Of a DNA stretch of 64,000 bases, positions 17,366 to 26,361 are shown piece by piece. How positions within the stretch are numbered: position 1 is the first letter of the stretch; every line of letters starts with the position of its first letter. The notes beneath the pieces were generated by a model. The model was not told where the DNA came from. It saw nothing but the letters and a program-made list of their open reading frames with translations, and made no database searches. The translations under genes were made by a program, and so were the position numbers. Source of the stretch: Gordonia sp. KTR9 (GTDB lineage Bacteria > Actinomycetota > Actinomycetes > Mycobacteriales > Mycobacteriaceae); the NCBI RefSeq assembly GCF_000143885.2, contig NC_018581.1, positions 930,001 through 994,000 on the forward strand, read 5' to 3'.

Positions 17366-18949
17366 ATGGACGCTCTGGACGTCTCCAGATGGCAATTCGG
17401 GATCACGACCGTCTACCACTTCATCCTGGTCCCGTTGACCATCGGCCTCGCGCCGATGATCGCGGTGATGCAGACGGTGTGGCATGTCACCGGCAACGAG
17501 CAGTGGCTGCGCGCCACCAAGTTCTTCGGAAAGCTCTTCCTGATCAACTTCGCGCTCGGCGTCGCGACCGGAATCGTCCAGGAGTTCCAGTTCGGGATGA
17601 ACTGGAGCGAGTACAGCCGGTTCGTCGCCGATGTCTTCGGTGCGCCGCTGGCCCTGGAGGGCCTCGTCGCCTTCTTCCTCGAATCCACGTTCATCGGACT
17701 CTGGATCTTCGGTTGGGACCGCTTGCCGCGCCGCGTGCATCTCGCGTGTATCTGGTTGGCGGCGATCGGCGTCAACGCCTCGGCGTACTTCATCATCGCC
17801 GCGAACTCCTGGATGCAGCACCCCGTCGGCGTCGTGTGGGACCCCGAACGCGGGCGGCCCGCGATGAACGACTTCGTCGCCGTGCTGACCAACAACACGA
17901 CTCTCGCGGCCTTCCCGCACGTGATCGCCGGTGCCTTCCTCACCGCCGGCACCTTCGTCGCGGCCATCGGGATCTGGTGGATGGCCCGGAACTCGTGGCG
18001 GGCGAAGAAGATCCGCGAGGCCGCCGAAACCGGTGACGTGGGTGAGATCCCGGACAGCACGTCGCCGAGTCACCTCGACGCGACACCCGAGGACCTCGAG
18101 AAGGACGCCCGCGTCCTCTGGCGGCCGGTCACGAGGCTCGCGTTGTGGGTGACCATCGTCTCCGGCGTCGCACTGTTCATCACCGGGGACATCCAGGCGC
18201 AGATCATGTTCAAACAGCAGCCGATGAAGATGGCGTCCGCCGAGTCGCTGTGCGAGACCGAGACGGGCCCGGGTTTCTCGGTCCTGTCGATCGGCCGCCA
18301 GAACAACTGCGAGAACATCGATCACATCATCGAGATCCCGAAGATGTTGTCGTTCCTCGCGAACCACGATTTCGACTCGACCCTGCAGGGCGTCGAGGAG
18401 CTGCAGGAGCAGTACACCGAGGCCTTCGCCGGACAGCCGAACGTGCCGGCGAATCAGAACTTCGCACCCAACCTCTTCGTGACCTACTGGGGCTTCCGGG
18501 CGATGATCACCTGGGCGCTCGGTTCGGTGGTCGTGGCCCTGGGCGGCCTGTGGTTCACGCGACGCAAGCGGGTGGTCGAATCCAGACGTTTCGGTTTCAT
18601 CGCCCTGCTGATGATCCCGACCCCGTTCCTGGCCAACAGTTCCGGCTGGATCTTCACCGAGATGGGGCGCCAGCCATGGGTCGTCGCACCCAACTGGGAG
18701 GACGATCTCGATCCACTGCGGATCAGCATGCTGGTGCAGAACGGTGTCTCCAACCACTCGGCGAGCACCGTGCTGGTCACGCTGATCGGATTCACCCTGC
18801 TCTACGGCGCCCTGGGTGTCGTGTGGTTCATGTTGCAGCGGCGCTACGTCATCGAGGGTCCGGCCGCGCACGACTCGCGGCCACCAGGCCACACCGACGA
18901 CGACGAATCCGAATCCGATGAGCCCAAACAGCTCTCGTTCGCGTACTAG
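17366..18949 (+). CDS. cydA: Cytochrome bd oxidase subunit I CydA
   Basis: CydA oxidises menaquinol and reduces oxygen in the membrane, giving respiration at low oxygen or under NO or sulfide stress. The product is 527 aa with about nine membrane helices. The N-terminal haem-ligand region RWQFGITTVYHFILVPLTIG carries His18. ALEGLVAFFLESTFIGLWIFGWDRLP holds the conserved acidic proton-path residues, and GRQPW appears late (EMGRQPWVV). It heads cydABDC; cydB follows after 12 bases. Confidence 0.96.
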   Translation: MDALDVSRWQFGITTVYHFILVPLTIGLAPMIAVMQTVWHVTGNEQWLRATKFFGKLFLINFALGVATGIVQEFQFGMNWSEYSRFVADVFGAPLALEGLVAFFLESTFIGLWIFGWDRLPRRVHLACIWLAAIGVNASAYFIIAANSWMQHPVGVVWDPERGRPAMNDFVAVLTNNTTLAAFPHVIAGAFLTAGTFVAAIGIWWMARNSWRAKKIREAAETGDVGEIPDSTSPSHLDATPEDLEKDARVLWRPVTRLALWVTIVSGVALFITGDIQAQIMFKQQPMKMASAESLCETETGPGFSVLSIGRQNNCENIDHIIEIPKMLSFLANHDFDSTLQGVEELQEQYTEAFAGQPNVPANQNFAPNLFVTYWGFRAMITWALGSVVVALGGLWFTRRKRVVESRRFGFIALLMIPTPFLANSSGWIFTEMGRQPWVVAPNWEDDLDPLRISMLVQNGVSNHSASTVLVTLIGFTLLYGALGVVWFMLQRRYVIEGPAAHDSRPPGHTDDDESESDEPKQLSFAY

Positions 18950-18961
18950 AGGAGCGTGATC

Positions 18962-20044
18962 ATGAGTCTCGAAGAAGTCTGGTTCTTGGTCATCGCGTTC
19001 CTGTTCGTCGGGTATTTCGTCCTGGAGGGCTTCGATTTCGGCGTGGGCATGCTGATGCCGATCCTCGGATCGAGTCACACCGGTGGCGACGACAAGGTCG
19101 CCGCCGACGATCCGGAGGCCGATCCCGACAAACGGCGCCGCGCGCTCCTCAACACCATCGGCCCGGTCTGGGACGGCAACGAGGTCTGGCTCATCACCGC
19201 GGGTGCGGCGCTGTTCGCGGCGTTCGGCGGGTGGTACGCCACCATGTTCAGCGCGTTCTACCTACCGCTGTTCCTCATCCTCATCGGTCTCATCGTGCGG
19301 GTCTGCGCGATCGAGTGGCGGGGCAAGATCAACAATCCCCGCTGGCGCATGTGGTGCGACATCGGAATCGGGCTGGGGTCGTGGATTCCGGCGATCCTGT
19401 GGGGTGTGGCGTTCGCCAACATCGTGCGCGGGCTTCCGATCGACGCCGACGCCCAGTACACCGGTGGGTTCTTCAACCTCCTCAACCCGTACGCGCTTCT
19501 CGGCGGTGCGACCACCCTGCTCGCCTTCCTCACCCACGGCGCGGTGTTCATCTCGCTGAAGACCTCCGGTGTGCTGCAGGAGGATTCGGCTCGCTACGCC
19601 GCCCGGCTGGCCTGGCCGACACTGATCGTGGCCGCCGTGTTCCTGTTGTGGACCCAGTTCGCGTACGGCAACTCGTGGACGTGGATCCCGGTGCTCATCG
19701 CCGCCGTCGCCGCGGTCGGCATGGTGGTGGCCACGCAGATCCGCCGCGAGGGTTACGCATTCATGTTCACCTGCATCGCGATCGCGGGCACGGTCGCCAC
19801 GCTGTTCGCCGTGCTGTTCCCGAATGCGATTCCGTCGACCCTGAATCCGGAGTGGAACCTCACCATCGAGAACACGGCGTCCAGCGACTACACACTCACG
19901 ATCATGACGTGGGCGGCGGTGCTCATCACCCCGGTGGTGATGGGCTACCAGGCCTGGACCTACTGGGTGTTCCGAAAGCGGCTGTCGGTCGCGCACATCC
20001 CGGACCCGGCCGGACTTCCGTCGCTGCGAATCCCGAGCAAGTGA
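18962..20044 (+). CDS. cydB: Cytochrome bd oxidase subunit II CydB
   Basis: The product is 360 aa with eight or nine membrane helices. The N-terminus shows the family hallmark FVLEGFDFGVGMLMPILG, and WDGNEVWLITAGAALFAAF follows. I chose ATG 18962 over GTG 18956 because the AGAGGAG ribosome binding site is 7 nt upstream of the ATG but too close to the GTG. The stop overlaps the cydD start (GTGA). Confidence 0.96.
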   Translation: MSLEEVWFLVIAFLFVGYFVLEGFDFGVGMLMPILGSSHTGGDDKVAADDPEADPDKRRRALLNTIGPVWDGNEVWLITAGAALFAAFGGWYATMFSAFYLPLFLILIGLIVRVCAIEWRGKINNPRWRMWCDIGIGLGSWIPAILWGVAFANIVRGLPIDADAQYTGGFFNLLNPYALLGGATTLLAFLTHGAVFISLKTSGVLQEDSARYAARLAWPTLIVAAVFLLWTQFAYGNSWTWIPVLIAAVAAVGMVVATQIRREGYAFMFTCIAIAGTVATLFAVLFPNAIPSTLNPEWNLTIENTASSDYTLTIMTWAAVLITPVVMGYQAWTYWVFRKRLSVAHIPDPAGLPSLRIPSK

Positions 20045-21780
20045 GTCGCACCGCCCGGCCCCCGCTCGATCCGCGGCTGCTGCGGTATTCGCCGACGACC
20101 CGCCGCTACGTCGGGGTCACCGCGGTGTTCGCGGTGGCCGAGGTGATCGCGATCATCGTGGTGGCGGCGATGGTGGCCTCGATCCTCTCCGAGTTGATCG
20201 TGTCGCCGGGCGCGCGGTCCTTCGCCGCGCAGGGAGCGCATCTGGCGATTCTGACCGCCGCCCTCGTGGTGCGGGCGGCGATGGCCTACGGGCACGACCG
20301 GTACGCACACCGGGCCGCCGAGCGGGCGATCGCCGAGTTGCGCGCCGAGGCGCTCGACGTCCTCACCGATCCGGCCCGCACCTCGCCACGGTCGCTGACC
20401 GCGATCCGCGAACATGCGAGCACGGTTCTCCTGCGCGGTCTGGACGCACTGGGGCCGTATCTGTCGGGCTACCTGCCGGCCCTCGTCGCCGCGGTGGTCC
20501 TGACGCCGGTCGTCACGGTGGTCATCGCCCTCGCCGACTGGCCCTCGGCGCTCATCATCCTCGTCACGCTGCCGCTCATCCCGCTGTTCATGGTTCTGGT
20601 CGGACTGATGACACGCGACCGCACCACGCGCAAGCTGGCGACGATGAGCCGGCTGAGCGCCCAGCTCCTCGACCTCATCGCGGGATTGCCGACTCTGCGG
20701 GCGCTGAACCGGGCCGGTGGCCCGGCGGCGCGCGTCGGTGAGCTCGGCGAGGCGTACCGCCGTAGCACGATGAGTTCGCTGCGTGTCGCGTTCCTGTCGG
20801 GTGCCGTCCTGGAACTGCTCGCGACGCTCTGCGTGGCGCTGGTGGCAGTGAGTATCGGTCTGCGCCTGGTCTACGGCGAGATGTCGTTGTACGCCGGTAT
20901 TTTCGCACTGATCCTCGCGCCGGAGGCGTACTTGCCGCTGCGTCGGGTCGGGATGCAGTTCCACAATTCGACGGACGGCCTCACCGCTGCCGAGCAGGTC
21001 TTCGGGCTCATCGCGCCGGCGTCCGCCGGGTCGGGTCCGGCGGTGCCCGCCGCGGGGAGCCGGGGCGTCACGGTCGCCGGAGCGCCGATCACGCTGCTCG
21101 ACGTCGGGGTCCGCGGCCGCGACGGGTGGGCGCCGGAATCCCTTCGCGCGACGGTCGAACCGGGTTCGCTGACGGTGTTGACCGGGCCCAACGGGTCGGG
21201 AAAGTCGACGGTGCTTTCGACGATCATGGGCCTGCTCACTCCTGACGAGGGGTCTGTGCTGATCGGGTCCACCCCGGTCGCCCAGGCCGATCCCGCGGCG
21301 CTGCACGAACAGATCGCCTGGCTGCCCCAGCAGCCGGTGATCGTGCCGGGCACGGTCGCCGAGAACCTGGCGCTCTACGGCGCCCTGGCCCGCGGCGCCT
21401 TCGAATCGGCCTCCGCGGCAACCGGCTTCGCGGATGTGGTGGTCGAGTTGCCCGAACGGCTCGACACGGTGCTGGGAACGGGCGGGGTCGGGCTCTCCGC
21501 CGGACAGCGGCAGCGCCTCGCGCTGACCCGCGTCCTCGCCTCACCGGCGCCGCTGCTGCTCCTCGACGAGCCGACCGCCCATCTCGACGAGGCATCCGAA
21601 CGCGAGGTGTTCGCGACCCTCCGCGATCGCGCCCGCGCCGGGGACACGGTCGTCGTGGTCGCGCATCGGGGCGTCGCCCGCGACTACGCGGACCGGGCGA
21701 TCGAGTTCTCGGCGGTCTCGGGCACGGCGGGCACAGGCACAGGCACTGGCACGGTCGCGGAGGTGGATCATGCGCGGTGA
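20041..21780 (+). CDS. cydD: ABC exporter half-transporter CydD
   Basis: The product is 579 aa: six membrane helices (about 35-320) then an ABC domain with Walker A TGPNGSGKST, signature LSAGQRQRLALTR and Walker B LLLLDEPTAHLD. CydDC exports thiols and haem-related compounds and is needed to assemble cytochrome bd. GTG 20041 overlaps the cydB stop by 4 bases, and its own stop overlaps cydC by 11, so translation is coupled. A C-terminal Gly/Thr repeat (GTAGTGTGTGT) follows the ATPase domain. Confidence 0.93.
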   Translation: MSRTARPPLDPRLLRYSPTTRRYVGVTAVFAVAEVIAIIVVAAMVASILSELIVSPGARSFAAQGAHLAILTAALVVRAAMAYGHDRYAHRAAERAIAELRAEALDVLTDPARTSPRSLTAIREHASTVLLRGLDALGPYLSGYLPALVAAVVLTPVVTVVIALADWPSALIILVTLPLIPLFMVLVGLMTRDRTTRKLATMSRLSAQLLDLIAGLPTLRALNRAGGPAARVGELGEAYRRSTMSSLRVAFLSGAVLELLATLCVALVAVSIGLRLVYGEMSLYAGIFALILAPEAYLPLRRVGMQFHNSTDGLTAAEQVFGLIAPASAGSGPAVPAAGSRGVTVAGAPITLLDVGVRGRDGWAPESLRATVEPGSLTVLTGPNGSGKSTVLSTIMGLLTPDEGSVLIGSTPVAQADPAALHEQIAWLPQQPVIVPGTVAENLALYGALARGAFESASAATGFADVVVELPERLDTVLGTGGVGLSAGQRQRLALTRVLASPAPLLLLDEPTAHLDEASEREVFATLRDRARAGDTVVVVAHRGVARDYADRAIEFSAVSGTAGTGTGTGTVAEVDHAR

Positions 21781-23515
21781 TCCGCTCATTCGGGCCCTGG
21801 GGTTTCTCGGCCTACGCGGGCGTCCGACCGTCGCCGCGCTAGCCCTCGGCGTCGGCGGTTCGCTGTCGGCGCTCTTCCTCGCCGCGCTGTCTGCCTGGCT
21901 GATCACCCGCGCCTGGCAGATGCCGCCGGTGCTCTACCTGTCGGTGGCGATCACCGCGGTCCGGGCGCTGGGCATCTCGCGCGGTGTGTTCCGCTACCTC
22001 GAACGACTGGCGACCCACGATCTCGCCCTGGCTGCCATGGCCACCGCGCGGCAGCGGGTGTACACGGCGCTGGCGTCGGGATCACCGGGCTACTCGGTCA
22101 CCCTGCGCCGGAGTGAGCTGCTCAACCGAACGGGCGACGACATCGACGAGATCGGCAACGCCCTCATCCGGGGCCTGATCCCGATCGGCGTCGGCGCCAC
22201 GACATCGGTTGCTGCCGTGGCGGTGATGGCACTGGTGTCGGTGCCCGCGGCCGTGGTGCTCGCACTCGCGCTGGTCGTCAGCGGTGGCGTGGCGCCGTGG
22301 CTGGCCGCTCGCGGCGGTGCCCGGGCGATCCGGGACGGCGCGCAGGCCGCGTCCGAGGCCACCGAGGCTGCCACGACGGCCCTGTGGCACGCGCCCGAAC
22401 TCGTCGTCGCACGCCGGCGCGGGGATGCGCTGGCCGCGTCCGCCGCGGCCGACGGACGGCACCTCGACGCCATCGAACGGGGCATCCGATGGCAGGCGTC
22501 CGCCGCGTCGGCGACGCCGCTCGCACTCGGTGCGTCACTGATCGCAGCGTGTGTGATCGCCATCGAGCTGGCCTCGGGGACCACGGGTTCCCTTGCCGGG
22601 GTGAGCTCGGGGGAGGGGCTGACACCGATGATCCTCGGAGTGCTGGTCCTGCTCCCGCTCTCGGCGTTCGAATCCACCGCACCGCTCACCGAGGCCGGGC
22701 TGCAGATCGAGCGCAGCCGCCAGAGCGCTGCCCGGGTGATGGCGCTCGTCGACGGGGCGCGCGGCGACACGACCACCGACGTGACCGACGCCGAGATCCA
22801 CCGAACCCCGGTGCGCCTGACCGCCACGGGATTGCGCTGGGGTCACCCCGACCGCGAGATCCTCGGTCCGGCACGGGGTGTGGATCTCGACCTGCACCCG
22901 GGTTCGCGGCTGGTGATCACCGGCCCGAGCGGAGCGGGGAAGTCGACCCTGCTCCTGACGCTCGCGGGACTGTTGTCCCCCCGGGCCGGGGAGGTCGGCG
23001 GTACCGACACCGCCGACGGATCGACGGTCGGGTTACGTTCGGCAGCCTGCTATTTCGCGGAAGAGGCACACATCTTCTCGACGACGGTCCGGGAGAACCT
23101 GCGTGTCGCCCGCGGGGACGTCCCCGACGAGGAGATCGGTACCGCACTGGTGGCCGTCGGACTACAGCATTGGGCCGCAACACTTCCCGATGGTCTCGAC
23201 ACCGTCCTGGCCGGCGGGGCCGACGCGATGAGCGGCGGGCAGCGCCGGCGACTGCTCCTCGCTCGCGCACTGCTCCACCCGGCGCCGGTCGTCCTGCTCG
23301 ACGAACCGACCGAGCACCTGGACGAGGTTGACTCGGACCGGTTGTTGCGCCGACTCCTGGGGACGGACCGCGATCTGTTCGGACCCGACCGCATCGTCGT
23401 CGTCGTCACTCATCAGCCACCGGCCGACACCGGTGCGGCGGAGGTGATCGAGCTGGCGGGCCGGCCGCGCGGCGCCGGGTCCCTCTGCTGGCCGAGCAGC
23501 GTCGACCGAGCGTAG
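21770..23515 (+). CDS. cydC: ABC exporter half-transporter CydC
   Basis: The product is 581 aa and pairs with CydD. The membrane domain starts at MRGDPLIRALGFLGLRG. The ABC domain has Walker A TGPSGAGKSTLLL near residue 384, signature MSGGQRRRLLLARALL and Walker B VVLLDEPTEHLD. It is the last gene of cydABDC and is followed by a hairpin shared with the convergent aldehyde dehydrogenase gene. Confidence 0.93.
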   Translation: MRGDPLIRALGFLGLRGRPTVAALALGVGGSLSALFLAALSAWLITRAWQMPPVLYLSVAITAVRALGISRGVFRYLERLATHDLALAAMATARQRVYTALASGSPGYSVTLRRSELLNRTGDDIDEIGNALIRGLIPIGVGATTSVAAVAVMALVSVPAAVVLALALVVSGGVAPWLAARGGARAIRDGAQAASEATEAATTALWHAPELVVARRRGDALAASAAADGRHLDAIERGIRWQASAASATPLALGASLIAACVIAIELASGTTGSLAGVSSGEGLTPMILGVLVLLPLSAFESTAPLTEAGLQIERSRQSAARVMALVDGARGDTTTDVTDAEIHRTPVRLTATGLRWGHPDREILGPARGVDLDLHPGSRLVITGPSGAGKSTLLLTLAGLLSPRAGEVGGTDTADGSTVGLRSAACYFAEEAHIFSTTVRENLRVARGDVPDEEIGTALVAVGLQHWAATLPDGLDTVLAGGADAMSGGQRRRLLLARALLHPAPVVLLDEPTEHLDEVDSDRLLRRLLGTDRDLFGPDRIVVVVTHQPPADTGAAEVIELAGRPRGAGSLCWPSSVDRA

Positions 23516-23566
23516 CGAGGACGCCGCGCCCGTCGAGGTCACTCAGGGTGGGCGTGCGGACAAGAA

Positions 23567-23599
23567 CCGGGGCCGGACGCTCGCGTCGTCCGGCCCCGG
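23567..23599. terminator. Bidirectional terminator between cydC and aldehyde dehydrogenase
   Basis: A 13-bp perfect GC-rich stem (CCGGGGCCGGACG and complement) has a 7-nt loop. It lies about midway between the two convergent stop codons. Confidence 0.7.
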
Positions 23600-23625
23600 C
23601 TCCCCCCTGTGAGAGGCTGGGGAGT

Positions 23626-25125
23626 CTAACTTGTGGACACCTCGTACCCCATCGGCAGCATCGTCGACTTGTGCTCGAGGAACGACTCGAGGCCTTCGCG
23701 GCCGTTCTCGCGGCCGATGCCGGAGTTCTTGTAACCGCCGAACGGAGACTCGGGATCGATGGCGTACCAATTGATCCCGAAGGTGCCGGTGCGGATCTTG
23801 GTGGAGATCTCGATGCCGCGCTCGACGTCGTTCGTCCACACCGTCCCGGCGAGACCGTAGCTCGAGTCGTTGGCGATGGCGATGGCCTCGTCGACGTCGT
23901 CGTAGGCGATCACCGACAGCACGGGTCCGAAGATCTCCTCCTGCGCGATGGCCATGTCGTTGGTGACGCCGGTGAAGATCGTGGGGGTGAGGAAGTAGCC
24001 GGAGTCGAGTCCCGCCGGCCGCTCGCTCTCGAGAACCGCGGTGGCCCCGGCCTTCTTGCCGAGCTCGACGTATTCCTCGACCTTGTTCCGCTGGTTCTCC
24101 GTGATCAGCGGTCCGAGCTGGGCCTCGGGGTCGGACGGCAGCCCGACCTTCATCGCCTTGGCGGCCTCGACCATCGCGGCGACGATCTCGTCCTGCCGGC
24201 TGCGCGGAACCAGGATTCGCGTCTGGGCGACGCACGCCTGTCCGGTGTTGAACAGGCCGAGGAAGGTGAGCATGAAGGCGTTCGCGGCGAGGTCGACGTC
24301 GTCGAGGACGATGGCGGCCGACTTGCCGCCCAGCTCCAGCGAGCACCGCTTGAGGGTCTGCGCGCAGGCCGCGCCGATCGCCTTGCCGGCCGCGGTCGAG
24401 CCGGTGAAGGTGATCTTGTCCACCTCGGGATGTGCGACGAGCGCCTGCCCCGTCTCGGTACCGCCGGTGACCACCGAGATCGCTTCGGGGGGAACGCCGG
24501 CCTCGATGAACAGCTGGGCGACGTAGTTGCCGGTCATCGGGGTCTCGGGGGCGGGCTTGAGCACGACCGAGCACCCGGCGGCGAGCGCGGCGCCCATCTT
24601 GTTGCAGGTGATGAACAGCGGGACGTTCCAGGCGCAGATGGCGCCGACCACGCCGACCGGTTCACGGGTGATCCGGGTGGTCCCGAACAGCCCGGTCCGG
24701 TATTCCTCCCACTGGTAGTCGCGGGCGGCATTCGCGTAGGCACGCAGGACGCCGGTGCCGGGGAGCTGCTGGAGCGTGCTGATCGCGCTCGGCGGTGCGC
24801 CCATCTCGGCGGAGACCAGCGCGGTGATCTCGTCCCCGCGCTCGTCGATCAGGTCGGCGACCTTAGCGACGATGTCGGCGCGCTGAGCGGGCGGAGTCGA
24901 ACTCCACACGCCGGAGTCGAAGGCTGCGCGCGCGGCGCGGACCGCGGTGTCGACGTCGGTCTCGTCGGCCAGCGGTACGGACCCGACGCGTTCGCCGGTG
25001 GCGGGGGAGTGGACCTCGAGGGTCTCGGTGGAATGGGGATCGACCCACCGGCCGCCGATGAGCAACTGGGGTTGGTCGCCCCCGCCGGTGAGGGCGGCGG
25101 GTTGGGACTCCACGGTCTCGGTCAT
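23626..25125 (-). CDS. NAD(P)-dependent aldehyde dehydrogenase under a KstR-type box
   Basis: The product is 499 aa, a full-length ALDH. The catalytic Glu lies in LELGGKSAAIVLDD and the catalytic Cys in NTGQACVAQTRILVP near residue 298. Cofactor-site stretches include CAWNVPLF and FTGSTAAGKAIG. It oxidises aldehydes to acids. A perfect KstR-type operator lies about 100 bases upstream. I recall an ALDH (Rv0223c) in the M. tuberculosis KstR regulon, so a sterol or side-chain aldehyde is plausible; the substrate is inference. A GAGGAG ribosome binding site precedes ATG 25125. Confidence 0.9.
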   Translation of the reverse strand: MTETVESQPAALTGGGDQPQLLIGGRWVDPHSTETLEVHSPATGERVGSVPLADETDVDTAVRAARAAFDSGVWSSTPPAQRADIVAKVADLIDERGDEITALVSAEMGAPPSAISTLQQLPGTGVLRAYANAARDYQWEEYRTGLFGTTRITREPVGVVGAICAWNVPLFITCNKMGAALAAGCSVVLKPAPETPMTGNYVAQLFIEAGVPPEAISVVTGGTETGQALVAHPEVDKITFTGSTAAGKAIGAACAQTLKRCSLELGGKSAAIVLDDVDLAANAFMLTFLGLFNTGQACVAQTRILVPRSRQDEIVAAMVEAAKAMKVGLPSDPEAQLGPLITENQRNKVEEYVELGKKAGATAVLESERPAGLDSGYFLTPTIFTGVTNDMAIAQEEIFGPVLSVIAYDDVDEAIAIANDSSYGLAGTVWTNDVERGIEISTKIRTGTFGINWYAIDPESPFGGYKNSGIGRENGREGLESFLEHKSTMLPMGYEVSTS

Positions 25126-25218
25126 TACGCGTGTGCTCCTCAGAGGACGGGGCCCTGCCCGGGCACGTGCGGCGGACAGCCGCCGTCGGACAGGTGTGAA
25201 CTACGGCACACGCAATAC

Positions 25219-25232
25219 TAGAACACGTTCTA
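25219..25232. promoter_or_regulatory. KstR-type operator upstream of aldehyde dehydrogenase
   Basis: TAGAACACGTTCTA is a perfect palindrome and an exact match to TnnAACnnGTTnnA. It lies between the aldehyde dehydrogenase start (25125) and the stop of the LON-domain gene (25254) on the same strand, so it most likely acts on the dehydrogenase. Confidence 0.75.
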
Positions 25233-25253
25233 ACTCTGATGCCAGGGCGGCGG

Positions 25254-25931
25254 TCAGAAAGTGCCGAAGACCGCCCTCGCCTCCAGCCCCTGCATCACGT
25301 CGTCGAGGATCTCGATCTGGTCGGACGGCTGCTCCGCCTCCAGGATTCGCTGCTGATCGTGGGGCTGCGCGACCGCCCGTGCCGCAAAGCGATGGATGGG
25401 CGAGAGGTCGGCGGCCCGCGGGTCGGCGTCGATCATGGCGATGGCGGCGATGATCGGCTCCGGGTCTTCTCCCGCGGCGGCGAGTCGCTGTCGGGTCAGC
25501 GTGTTCAGTCGCTCGTCGATGGCGGCGAGACGGGCGAGGTCGGAGCGGCTGGGTTCCTGCTCGGCCAGCACGGTGATCCGGGCGCGGGGATACGGGTCGT
25601 CGGGCAGCCATTCGACGACCCGGAACCGTCGGCGTCCGATGGCGGTCAGCGACGCACGGCCGTCGGGCAGGCGCCCCGTGATCTCGGCGTGCGCCAGCGT
25701 GCCGACGTCGCACCGCGACTCGCCGCCGCCGACCTCCGAACCGCGCTCGATCAACACGACACCGAATCGGACCGTGGGCGGGTCCTCGGTGGTGTCTACG
25801 TGATCGGTCAACATCTGCCGATAGCGGGGCTCGAAGATGCGCAACGGCAGTTCCGCGCTCGGCACCAGCGCGGTGCCGAGCGGGAACATCGGTACGACGA
25901 GGGTCTCGCCGGGCGCCGGTTCGGTACTCAC
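25254..25931 (-). CDS. LON substrate-binding (N-terminal) domain protein
   Basis: The product is 225 aa, consisting of the Lon N-terminal domain alone. VVPMFPLGTALVPSAELPLR followed by IFEPRYRQML near residue 35 is the family hallmark. There is no ATPase or protease domain. Such short proteins are common in actinobacteria and are presumed to bind peptides or proteins; the role is unknown. The start is GTG 25931. It lies 12 bases downstream of mhuD on the same strand, so co-transcription is likely. Confidence 0.88.
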   Translation of the reverse strand: MSTEPAPGETLVVPMFPLGTALVPSAELPLRIFEPRYRQMLTDHVDTTEDPPTVRFGVVLIERGSEVGGGESRCDVGTLAHAEITGRLPDGRASLTAIGRRRFRVVEWLPDDPYPRARITVLAEQEPSRSDLARLAAIDERLNTLTRQRLAAAGEDPEPIIAAIAMIDADPRAADLSPIHRFAARAVAQPHDQQRILEAEQPSDQIEILDDVMQGLEARAVFGTF

Positions 25932-25943
25932 GGCCTGCTCATC

Positions 25944-26252
25944 TCAGGATTTGGGCCTCGCGTCGAGTACGACCTCGAACTCGAGCAGATCGGCGCCCGA
26001 GGCGACCGGCTTGGCCCGCTCGCCGGAATGGGCCTCGCGGGCGGGCCCCGCCGACCAGGCCTGGAAGTCCTCCTCGGATTCCCACTCGGTGACGACGAAG
26101 TAGCGGTCGTCACCCTTGACCGGCCGGAGCAGCTGGAAACCGAGGAACCCCTTGGACCCGTCCACGGAATGGGCGCGATTGGCGAACCGCTTCTCCAATT
26201 CGGGGCCGGCGCCCTCGGGCACGGAGATGGCATTGATCTTCACAACAGACAT
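25944..26252 (-). CDS. mhuD: MhuD-type haem-degrading monooxygenase
   Basis: The product is 102 aa and strongly matches M. tuberculosis MhuD (Rv3592), which opens haem to mycobilin and releases iron without CO. The functional residues Asn7, Trp66 and His75 fall at identical positions. FLGFQLLRPVKG and GADLLEFEVVLD are conserved stretches. It is cytosolic and helps use host or environmental haem. A TATGGT -10 element lies 6 nt upstream of the ATG, so the mRNA is probably leaderless. The divergent hydrolase gene also matches the mycobacterial neighbourhood. Confidence 0.92.
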   Translation of the reverse strand: MSVVKINAISVPEGAGPELEKRFANRAHSVDGSKGFLGFQLLRPVKGDDRYFVVTEWESEEDFQAWSAGPAREAHSGERAKPVASGADLLEFEVVLDARPKS

Positions 26253-26258
26253 GCGTCC

Positions 26259-26264
26259 ACCATA
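26259..26264 (-). promoter_or_regulatory. Leaderless -10 element for mhuD
   Basis: TATGGT on the minus strand lies 6 nt before ATG 26252, the usual spacing for leaderless actinobacterial transcripts. Confidence 0.5.
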
Positions 26265-26296
26265 GGCGCTGCGCCCCGACGGTCGGGTCGAACGCC

Positions 26297-26333
26297 GACA
26301 CCGACTCCGGGCCCCGAGCCGGGCGTCGGTGTC
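26297..26333. promoter_or_regulatory. Inverted repeat between mhuD and the hydrolase gene
   Basis: Nine-bp arms GACACCGAC and GTCGGTGTC flank a 19-nt GC-rich centre in the 109-bp divergent promoter region. It may be a regulatory dyad or RNA hairpin. No iron-box match was seen here. Confidence 0.4.
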
Positions 26334-26361
26334 ACTACGCCTCTGCGACTACAGTTCTGGC

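Noticed and set aside
17285..19078. 597-codon minus-strand open frame over cydA
   Set aside because: It is antisense to cydA, a certain gene; composition is Asp/Glu/His/Arg-rich shadow.
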